Source of the DNA: Parachlamydiales bacterium
GTDB taxonomy: Bacteria; Chlamydiota; Chlamydiia; Chlamydiales; Rhabdochlamydiaceae
DNA: 5,065 bases
Direction of reading: 5' to 3'
NCBI GenBank assembly: GCA_020050965.1
Contig: JAGVJV010000173.1
Coordinates: forward strand, 1-5,065
The position numbers and the translations under genes were made by a program. The notes beneath the pieces are model-generated. The model was not told where the DNA came from and made no database searches. It worked only from the letters and a program-made list of their open reading frames with translations. Position 1 is the stretch's first letter. Each line of letters starts with the position of its first letter. Positions 1 to 3,936 of this stretch are shown here, piece by piece.

Positions 1-498
1 AAAACCGGCCGCTGTTACCATATTGGATGTGGCGCATCTGAAGGATACACAGCAGAAAAGACAACCGATTATATCTGCGGTTGTGCCCTGGCGATCCGGG
101 CTGAAGTGGTCAAAAAAGTGGGGCTTCTCTCTCCTGAATTCTTCTTAATCTGGGAAGAGATCGACTGGTGCTACCGCATTCGAAAAGCAGGCTATAGCTG
201 CCTCTATGTCCCTACAGCGCGTCTTTGGCATAAAGTCTCTGCCTCCTTTCCGGAAGGCAACCGAGGGCCCGCCTGGCAATATTTTTATTACCGGAACCGA
301 CTTCTTTTTCACCGCCGCCATACACCTTTGCACAAACGTTGGCGCCTCAATAACGTGCTTGAATGTCTTTCTCTTCTCTTTACAACCCTTTCTCCCAAAA
401 CCCCTCCTGACAAAAGGGTTAGATCCAAAGCTGCACTTGCTGGCATTCTCGATTATTTTCTAGGTAAATTTGGCAAAGGAAATTTACTGGATAGTTAA
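1..498 (+). CDS. Glycosyltransferase family 2 (rhamnosyltransferase-like), 3' part only
   Basis: The reading frame is open from the first base of the window and ends at TAA 496-498, giving 165 visible residues of a longer protein; the N-terminal GT-A nucleotide-binding part lies outside. Visible are a CGCALAIRAEVV stretch, then GLLSPEFFLIWEEIDWCYRI with the acidic E-E-x-D followed by W-C-Y-R, then KAGYSCLYVPTARLWHKVSAS. This order (G-x-F-[DE]-x-F-F plus E-D-x-D-[LW]-C-x-R plus P-x-A-x-x-W-H) is typical of the acceptor/catalytic half of GT2 enzymes of the rhamnosyltransferase/WcaA type, which transfer a sugar from a nucleotide-sugar onto lipopolysaccharide or other surface glycans at the cytoplasmic membrane face. 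The C-terminal tail (LAGILDYFLGKFGKG) resembles the short amphipathic end common in these enzymes. Donor and acceptor cannot be told from this fragment. It runs in the same direction as glgC, 27 bp away, so the two are probably co-transcribed. Confidence 0.85.
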   Translation, partial: KTGRCYHIGCGASEGYTAEKTTDYICGCALAIRAEVVKKVGLLSPEFFLIWEEIDWCYRIRKAGYSCLYVPTARLWHKVSASFPEGNRGPAWQYFYYRNRLLFHRRHTPLHKRWRLNNVLECLSLLFTTLSPKTPPDKRVRSKAALAGILDYFLGKFGKGNLLDS

Positions 499-510
499 TT
501 TTAATTCGTG

Positions 511-525
511 TTAATTATGAATTAA
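511..525. promoter_or_regulatory. Small palindrome and 2-codon upstream ORF abutting the glgC start
   Basis: TTAATT-ATG-AATTAA is a perfect 6+3+6 inverted repeat ending one base before the glgC ATG. The central ATG reads ATG-AAT-TAA in the same frame as glgC, so a start-stop pair directly precedes the real start codon. No Shine-Dalgarno sequence is visible in the 27-bp gap. It could be an operator or a translational attenuator, but a 12-bp match in such A+T-rich sequence may be chance. Confidence 0.22.
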
Positions 526-1836
526 ATGAACGCTCGAGATTTAATTAGCCAGAAACAAGGTGATGACTTTTTCAAGAAAGTCGCCACCATCGTCTTGGCC
601 GGCGGCCAGGGGACCCGGTTGCACCCCCTTACATCTATGCGTTGCAAGCCAGCCGTCTCCTTCGGAGGCCGCTATCGACTGATCGACGTCCCCCTTTCCA
701 ACTCCCTCAATTCCAACATCAACCAGATCTTCGTCATCTCCCAATACTTCGCCTCTGAGCTCCACCAGCACATCCTCACCACCTATCAGCTCGATATGTT
801 CCGCACTGGCGGACTCGATCTCCTTACCCCTCAAGAGACAGATAAAGGAAAAGCCTGGTTCAAAGGGACAGCCGACGCCGTCCGACAATCGCTCGATTAT
901 ATCCTCCGCAGCCCCGCTGAGTGGTTCCTCATCCTCTCGGGCGACCAGCTCTACAACATGGACCTGATCGACATGCTCAATTTCGCCCGCACCAAAGATG
1001 CCGACATGGTGATCGCCTCCCTTCCGGTCCACGAACCAGAGGCCAAGCGGATGGGCCTGCTAAAAATCAATGCCTTAAGCACCATCACTGAATTCTGCGA
1101 AAAGCCCCAAGACCCAAAAATTCTCAAGGATTACGAACTTTCCAAAACCTTCCTAAGGGAAAAAGGCAAATCCACTGAGCAGACTCAATATCTCGCCTCG
1201 ATGGGTATCTATATCTTCAAACGAGATGCCCTCATCACCATCCTCCAGCAACAAGGGGACGATTTTGGCAAAGACCTCATCCCCAAGTTCATTCATCAGG
1301 GCAAATGCTGCGCCTACCTATACGAAGGATATTGGGAAGATATCGGCACCGTCGCCTCCTACTACAAAGCTAATCTGCTGCTGACCGAAGGCAAAGGGCT
1401 CAACACCTACGTCGAAGATAATCGGATCTACGCCGCGCCGCAACATGTCCCCAATGCAATGATCGCCGGTACCCGCATCAAAGGATCGATCATCGGCCAA
1501 GGATCGATCATCGAAGCCGAATCGATCGAGCACAGCGTCGTTGGAGTCCGCGCCCTCATCAAAAAAGGGACCGTGATCCGCGACTCGATCATCGCCGGCA
1601 ATCGGACCTACCACCCCTTCCTCAACCAGGTAATGCCCGCCGACCAGTACTACTCTATTGGGGAAAATTGCATCATCTCGAAAGCAATTATTGACGAAGA
1701 GTGCCGCATCGGAAACAACGTGCAGCTGATCAACAAAGACAACCTCGACAAATACGATGGCGACGGCGTCTTCATCCGCGATGGGATCATCATCGTCACC
1801 TCAGGGACCGAAGTGCCCGACAATTTTATTCTTTAG
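526..1836 (+). CDS. glgC: Glucose-1-phosphate adenylyltransferase (ADP-glucose pyrophosphorylase)
   Basis: This 436-residue enzyme makes ADP-glucose and pyrophosphate from ATP and glucose-1-phosphate, the committed step of bacterial glycogen synthesis in the cytoplasm; it normally acts as a homotetramer under allosteric control. The nucleotidyltransferase domain starts with LAGGQGTRL (residues 24-32) and RCKP (39-42). It continues with the conserved WFKGTADAVRQ (111-121), the metal/catalytic SGDQLYNMD (138-146, Asp140), the sugar-phosphate-binding FCEKP (190-194, Lys193), FGKD (247-250) and YWEDIGT (269-275). From about residue 310 a left-handed beta-helix of hexapeptide repeats (GSIIGQ, GSIIEA and others) follows, then the C-terminal INKDNLDKYDGDGVFIRDG segment ending PDNFIL. 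Length and domain order are normal for GlgC. The ATG at 526 is chosen because it puts about 23 residues before LAGG, as usual; it has no clear ribosome binding site. No obvious terminator follows. The final codons recur, degraded, at 1950-1979. Confidence 0.97.
   Translation: MNARDLISQKQGDDFFKKVATIVLAGGQGTRLHPLTSMRCKPAVSFGGRYRLIDVPLSNSLNSNINQIFVISQYFASELHQHILTTYQLDMFRTGGLDLLTPQETDKGKAWFKGTADAVRQSLDYILRSPAEWFLILSGDQLYNMDLIDMLNFARTKDADMVIASLPVHEPEAKRMGLLKINALSTITEFCEKPQDPKILKDYELSKTFLREKGKSTEQTQYLASMGIYIFKRDALITILQQQGDDFGKDLIPKFIHQGKCCAYLYEGYWEDIGTVASYYKANLLLTEGKGLNTYVEDNRIYAAPQHVPNAMIAGTRIKGSIIGQGSIIEAESIEHSVVGVRALIKKGTVIRDSIIAGNRTYHPFLNQVMPADQYYSIGENCIISKAIIDEECRIGNNVQLINKDNLDKYDGDGVFIRDGIIIVTSGTEVPDNFIL
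1481..1513 (+). repeat. 15-bp direct repeat inside the glgC beta-helix
   Basis: AAGGATCGATCATCG occurs at 1481-1495 and again at 1499-1513, exactly 18 bp (six codons) apart. It encodes successive hexapeptide turns G-S-I-I-G-Q and G-S-I-I-E-A. A related TCGATCATCG occurs again at 1585-1594. The nucleotide identity mirrors the protein repeat and may reflect recent duplication or conversion of one beta-helix coil. Confidence 0.7.
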
Positions 1837-1883
1837 AGGTAGTTGCAAAAACTCAGGATCAGCTTGCTTTCGATTCCACTCCA

Positions 1884-1913
1884 TGTAAGAAATATTAGTA
1901 TGTTTTTCTTACA
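1884..1913. repeat. 9-bp inverted repeat (weak hairpin) downstream of glgC
   Basis: TGTAAGAAA (1884-1892) is the exact reverse complement of TTTCTTACA (1905-1913), with a 12-base loop. The stem is mostly A-T and no T-run follows it on either strand, so it does not look like a typical intrinsic terminator. It could be a weak 3' stabilising hairpin for glgC mRNA, or a protein site. Confidence 0.4.
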
Positions 1914-1949
1914 GAATCAAAAGTTATTTTCGCATTTCATCCGACCTGA

Positions 1950-1979
1950 ACCGAAGCGCCTGACAATTTTACTCTTTAA
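1950..1979 (+). pseudogene. Degraded duplicate of the last ten codons of glgC, including the stop
   Basis: Bases 1950-1979 match 1807-1836, the 3' end of glgC, at 26 of 30 positions without gaps. The translation is T-E-A-P-D-N-F-T-L-stop against T-E-V-P-D-N-F-I-L-stop. All four differences are transitions, including TAG to TAA. The glgC frame is closed just upstream by TGA at 1947-1949, so the fragment cannot be expressed as GlgC. Weaker similarity continues upstream (ACCT before the match) and downstream (GTA, then CAAAAA after the stop). The fragment is either the displaced original 3' end left when DNA integrated at the end of glgC, or the last remnant of a second glgC copy. Confidence 0.75.
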
Positions 1980-2031
1980 CGTAAATTTTCAAAAAATAAA
2001 TTAATGCCTGCGCTTGGATCCTGTTGCAAAT

Positions 2032-2048
2032 GTTATCAAATTGATAAC
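2032..2048. promoter_or_regulatory. Perfect 17-bp palindrome, operator-like
   Basis: GTTATCAAATTGATAAC consists of GTTATCAA, one central base, and the exact reverse complement TTGATAAC. The form (8+1+8) is typical of a site for a dimeric helix-turn-helix repressor. It lies 17 bases before a possible start codon at 2066 and is preceded by a -35-like TTGCAA at 2024-2029. The cognate regulator is not identifiable here; the antitoxin encoded downstream is one candidate, but its expected motif is AACCT/AGGTT. Confidence 0.5.
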
Positions 2049-2065
2049 TTTAGGAGAAAAATACC

Positions 2066-2095
2066 ATGGAATTTGCGCAAGAGTCATTATTTTGA
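2066..2095 (+). other. Possible 9-codon leader or relic ORF with a good ribosome binding site
   Basis: TAGGAG (2051-2056) sits 9 bases before ATG 2066, a better Shine-Dalgarno match than most real starts in this window. It opens a frame encoding M-E-F-A-Q-E-S-L-F that ends in TGA TAA, and these two stops lie inside the second palindrome copy. It may be the 5' stump of a lost gene, for example an earlier operon start, or a leader peptide. It may also be chance; nothing in the nine residues identifies it. Confidence 0.2.
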
Positions 2096-2099
2096 TAAC
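2083..2099. promoter_or_regulatory. Second, half-degenerate copy of the 17-bp palindrome
   Basis: The right half TTGATAAC (2092-2099) is identical to that of the palindrome at 2032-2048, while the left half GTCATTAT matches GTTATCAA at only 5 of 8 positions. The centres of the two sites are 51 bp apart, close to five helical turns, as in looped repressor pairs. The similarity runs on past the site: TTGATAACTTTAGGAG against TTGATAACATTAGAGT, both followed by an A-run and an ATG. So a longer unit may have been duplicated. Confidence 0.4.
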
Positions 2100-2144
2100 A
2101 TTAGAGTACGGAAAAATGAGAAAAAACTTTTACAAGTTGCTGCG

Positions 2145-2182
2145 AACCTATACAAATGACTTAAAAGTTGGCCGGATAGGTT
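2145..2182. repeat. Spaced inverted repeat AACCTAT ... ATAGGTT
   Basis: AACCTAT (2145-2151) and its exact reverse complement ATAGGTT (2176-2182) are separated by 24 bp. Each is an arm of the same motif that builds the site at 2348-2363 and the 13-bp repeats at 2257-2295. The first arm sits in CGAACCTAT, which recurs exactly at 2346-2354. It is probably part of the same regulatory array. Confidence 0.4.
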
Positions 2183-2256
2183 TGAGAAGCCTGTTTATTT
2201 TTACAGCATTTCAATTTTCACAACCTTTTATTTAATAATTACTTAGAAAAAAACCC

Positions 2257-2295
2257 CCTATCAGGACGACCTATCAAAATGACCTATCATTGTGA
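2257..2295. repeat. Three tandem 13-bp repeats beginning CCTATCA
   Basis: CCTATCA begins at 2257, 2270 and 2283, an exact period of 13 bp. Each unit ends in GA before the next begins, giving the consensus CCTATCA-N4-GA. They sit just upstream of the candidate promoter of the toxin-antitoxin operon (-35 at 2305). Position and regular phasing suggest binding sites for a regulator, most likely the antitoxin or toxin-antitoxin complex. The repeats resemble iterons but no replication gene is present. Confidence 0.6.
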
Positions 2296-2304
2296 CAGTT
2301 TTTG

Positions 2305-2334
2305 TTGCATAAAAAATTTGGCCAGTGTTATCCT
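2305..2334 (+). promoter_or_regulatory. Candidate sigma-70 promoter of the toxin-antitoxin operon
   Basis: TTGCAT (2305-2310) and TATCCT (2329-2334) are separated by 18 bp, and TG at 2326-2327 gives an extended -10 (TGT-TATCCT). Transcription would start near 2341, leaving a leader of about 50 bases that contains the AACCT-N6-AGGTT site. A competing possibility is the perfect -35 TTGACA at 2354-2359, but its best -10 (CAATAT at 2377, or TATAGG at 2380 with 20-bp spacing) is poor and would leave almost no leader. Confidence 0.4.
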
Positions 2335-2347
2335 TTTTAATAAATCG

Positions 2348-2363
2348 AACCTATTGACAGGTT
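2348..2363. promoter_or_regulatory. MqsA-like operator AACCT-N6-AGGTT
   Basis: AACCTATTGACAGGTT is an inverted repeat of AACCT and AGGTT with a 6-base centre. The E. coli antitoxin MqsA represses its own operon by binding AACCT-N3-AGGTT, and the antitoxin encoded here has an MqsA-like helix-turn-helix. The site lies 30 bp upstream of the toxin start. The wider spacer is a clear difference from the E. coli site and would move the half-sites by about a quarter of a helical turn. Confidence 0.5.
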
Positions 2364-2383
2364 GAGAGATTACTTCCAATATA

Positions 2384-2387
2384 GGGG
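2384..2387 (+). promoter_or_regulatory. Ribosome binding site selecting the GTG start of the toxin gene
   Basis: GGGG within ATAGGGGA lies six bases before GTG 2394, which supports that start over later in-frame codons. ATAGG occurs twice here (2381-2385 and 2390-2394), the second overlapping the start codon. A regulator that recognises the CCTAT/ATAGG motif could therefore also mask the toxin initiation region. Confidence 0.45.
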
Positions 2388-2393
2388 ATATAG

Positions 2394-2714
2394 GTGAGTA
2401 AAATAGAATCATTTCCAGCACCAGAGAATTCTGCCGATTCTTTGGAAGTATTAGTTGAAAAAACTCATGAATTGTCCAAAAACTCTGAAAATGTCTTCTG
2501 GGATAATCCCCATGTGCAACTCAGAATGAGAGAAAGAAAAGTAACAATTCGGCAAATATTTGATGTGTTGAGAAAAGGTAAAGGCATTGATGGACCAACA
2601 TTGGATAAATATGGAGATTGGAGGATCAAGTTAAAACGATATTCTGCTGGTCGAGTGGTACAAGTTGTTGTAGTTGTTAAAAAAGACCACTTGGAAATTG
2701 TAACTGTTATATGA
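2394..2714 (+). CDS. DUF4258 family protein, probable toxin of a type II toxin-antitoxin pair
   Basis: The protein has 106 residues from a GTG start supported by GGGG six bases upstream. An acidic, probably flexible N-terminus (1-35) precedes the conserved block: NPHVQLRMRERKVT (38-51, with H40, R44, R46, E47 and R48), FDVLRKGKGI (56-65) and DKYGDWRIKLKRY (71-83). A hydrophobic strand VVQVVVVVKKD follows, then a C-terminal EIVTVI strand. This is the DUF4258 pattern (H-x3-R-M-x-E-R, then a helix ending in x-G, then strands), small proteins thought to share the RelE/ParE-type fold; some are predicted ribosome-dependent or free RNases. The pairing with an antitoxin-type regulator and the toxin-first order, as in mqsRA and higBA, support a toxin role. 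The stop TGA overlaps the next start by four bases (ATGA), implying translational coupling. G+C content is near 35%, far below the flanking genes. The mechanism is inferred, not shown. Confidence 0.8.
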   Translation: MSKIESFPAPENSADSLEVLVEKTHELSKNSENVFWDNPHVQLRMRERKVTIRQIFDVLRKGKGIDGPTLDKYGDWRIKLKRYSAGRVVQVVVVVKKDHLEIVTVI

Positions 2715-3178
2715 GAAAAAATATGAATGATTCAGGCTATCATTATACCGAATGCGGATTAGAAAACATCTACCTTACAAATGGCTTTAAATTTATCAAT
2801 ACAGCCAGAGGCAAGGCAGTATCTATTAATAATATAGATGGTCTTCACAAGGCGATTGGGTTATACCTCGTAAAATTTAAAAAAGATCTCTCAGCCCAGG
2901 ATATTATTTTTCTCAGGCATGAAATGCTTATGTCTCAAAAAACATTAGCCCAATTATTAGGTGTTAGCGAACAATCAATTCATCGTTGGGAAAAAAAGAA
3001 ATCTGCGATTCCAAAGCCCTCGGAATTATTATTAAGGCTGATTTATAGAGAAAATGTCCATAATCAAGATGGCGAAATTTCTAGAATGTTAAAGGAAATC
3101 GCCAACCTCGAGGATCAATTAAACGGTCGGGATATTTTCTTCAAAGATACCTCAAAAGGTTGGCAGGCTGCATCTTAA
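2711..3178 (+). CDS. Helix-turn-helix antitoxin (MqsA/YgiT-like C-terminal domain)
   Basis: This 155-residue protein is the likely antitoxin and autorepressor for the preceding toxin. Its N-terminal part, YHYTECGLENIYLTNGF (10-26) then SINNIDGLHKAIG (38-50), matches a conserved domain I know from regulators encoded next to DUF4258 genes; it lacks the CxxC pairs of the MqsA zinc domain and has a single Cys (15). Residues 64-96 form an XRE-type helix-turn-helix: DIIFLRHEMLMSQKTLAQLL, then GVSEQSIHRWE with the recognition helix at about 86-93, and the proline-rich IPKPSELLLRLIY. A charged helical tail (120-155) follows. In such pairs the antitoxin neutralises the toxin and represses the operon. 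The start at 2711 overlaps the toxin stop (ATGA); an in-frame ATG at 2723 is a possible alternative. The stop TAA shares a base with the next ATG, so no terminator separates them. Confidence 0.85.
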   Translation: MRKNMNDSGYHYTECGLENIYLTNGFKFINTARGKAVSINNIDGLHKAIGLYLVKFKKDLSAQDIIFLRHEMLMSQKTLAQLLGVSEQSIHRWEKKKSAIPKPSELLLRLIYRENVHNQDGEISRMLKEIANLEDQLNGRDIFFKDTSKGWQAAS

Positions 3179-3936
3179 TGACCATATGGGCTTTATCAGA
3201 TGTGCACTTGGCCTTCGGCGCGCCTAGCAAGACGATGGAGGTTTTTGGGCCTGCATGGCACGATTATGCTGCCAAAATCAAGCAGAATTGGGAGAAAATT
3301 GTGCAACCGGGCGATCTGGTGCTGATCCCCGGGGACATCTCTTGGGCGATGAGCTTGGAAGATGCACTCAAGGATCTCGACTGGATTGATGCGCTACCTG
3401 GGGACAAGCTAATCATTCGGGGCAACCACGACTACTGGTGGCCTTCGGCATCTAAGCTTAAGGGGATTTTGCCGCCGACCATCCACTTCATTCACAATAA
3501 TGCGTTCAACTGGAACGGGATCACCTTCGGCGGCGCTCGTCTTTGGGATACTTCGGAATATGGTTTTGGCGATGCAATCGAATATGTGGAAAATCCTAGG
3601 GCGAAAAAGCGGTCACCTGAAGAGATTGAAGCGCAGAAGGAAGAGGCCGAGCGAATTTTCGTACGGGAACTGGAGCGATTGAAGCTCAGTTTGGCTCAAT
3701 TGGATCCTAAGGCGAAAGTACGGATTGCGCTCACCCACTACCCTCCCATTGGGAAAGATCTGCGGCCAAGCAGGGCGGCTGCGATTTTGGAAGATTTTAA
3801 GATCGATATCTGTGTCTTTGGCCATCTGCACAATGTGCGGGAGAACAGTTTGCCTTTCGGAACGGCCCGGGGAGTGCGGTATGTCTTTGCCTCGGCAGAT
3901 TATTTAGGCTTCACTCCGATCGAGATCCTCAAATAG
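3178..3936 (+). CDS. Calcineurin-like metallophosphoesterase (COG1768-like)
   Basis: This 252-residue cytoplasmic protein carries the complete metal site of the metallophosphoesterase superfamily: D-x-H at SDVH (Asp8, His10), PGD (51-53, Asp53), GNHD (82-85), THYPP (186-190, His187) and GHLH (215-218). These residues normally hold two metal ions and hydrolyse phosphomono- or diesters; the substrate cannot be predicted. The order and the GNHDYWW and THYPP contexts resemble the predicted phosphohydrolases of COG1768. A charged segment (140-168) between the metal motifs looks like a helical insertion. The ATG at 3178 is chosen because it starts right at the first beta-strand (MTIWALSDVH); the frame is open to a TTG at 3160, which would add only six residues. 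The start overlaps the antitoxin stop (TAATG), with only a weak AGG near 3165, so translation may depend on coupling. Base composition changes abruptly at this start. The 3' end overlaps the convergent gene by 33 bp. Confidence 0.92.
   Translation: MTIWALSDVHLAFGAPSKTMEVFGPAWHDYAAKIKQNWEKIVQPGDLVLIPGDISWAMSLEDALKDLDWIDALPGDKLIIRGNHDYWWPSASKLKGILPPTIHFIHNNAFNWNGITFGGARLWDTSEYGFGDAIEYVENPRAKKRSPEEIEAQKEEAERIFVRELERLKLSLAQLDPKAKVRIALTHYPPIGKDLRPSRAAAILEDFKIDICVFGHLHNVRENSLPFGTARGVRYVFASADYLGFTPIEILK

Larger units (their letters stand above)
1837..2393. other. A+T-rich 557-bp gene-free region with operator-like repeats and a glgC scar
   Basis: I see no convincing protein or RNA gene here. In order it holds: a 9-bp inverted repeat (1884-1913); a 30-bp degraded copy of the glgC 3' end (1950-1979); a 17-bp palindrome (2032-2048) with a degenerate second copy (2083-2099); a possible 9-codon ORF (2066-2095); a widely spaced inverted repeat AACCTAT/ATAGGTT (2145-2182); three 13-bp tandem repeats (2257-2295); a candidate promoter (2305-2334); and an MqsA-like operator (2348-2363) in front of the toxin gene. 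One counted 60-base block (2221-2280) is 30% G+C against 58% in a counted glgC block (1381-1440). This fits imported or non-functional DNA upstream of the toxin-antitoxin module. Confidence 0.7.

Noticed and set aside
541..1032. 163-codon frame on the minus strand within glgC
   Set aside because: It is the antisense shadow of a strongly conserved enzyme gene, and its repetitive Gly/Asp/Val composition is typical of such shadows.
1884..1913. Intrinsic terminator for glgC
   Set aside because: The stem is A+T-rich, the loop is 12 bases and no T-run follows, so it is listed only as an inverted repeat.
2004..2159. 51-codon frame starting at ATG 2004, rich in Lys/Arg and Cys
   Set aside because: No Shine-Dalgarno sequence and no family resemblance; it runs through both palindrome copies in a different frame from the better-initiated short ORF.
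2014..2235. 73-codon frame from a TTG with an internal ATG at 2116
   Set aside because: It crosses the palindromes, has no ribosome binding site at 2014, contains no recognisable domain, and its composition looks like translated non-coding A+T-rich DNA.
2243..2263. Minus-strand terminator made of a G-run followed by seven T
   Set aside because: No stable hairpin precedes the T-run, and no minus-strand gene ends there.
2257..2295. CRISPR array or plasmid origin iterons
   Set aside because: The 13-bp units are contiguous with only four variable bases, far too short for repeat-spacer units, and there is no cas or rep gene nearby.
3160..3177. Upstream TTG start for the metallophosphoesterase
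   Set aside because: It adds only six residues before the first beta-strand, lies inside the antitoxin gene and is a rare start; ATG 3178 fits the family better.
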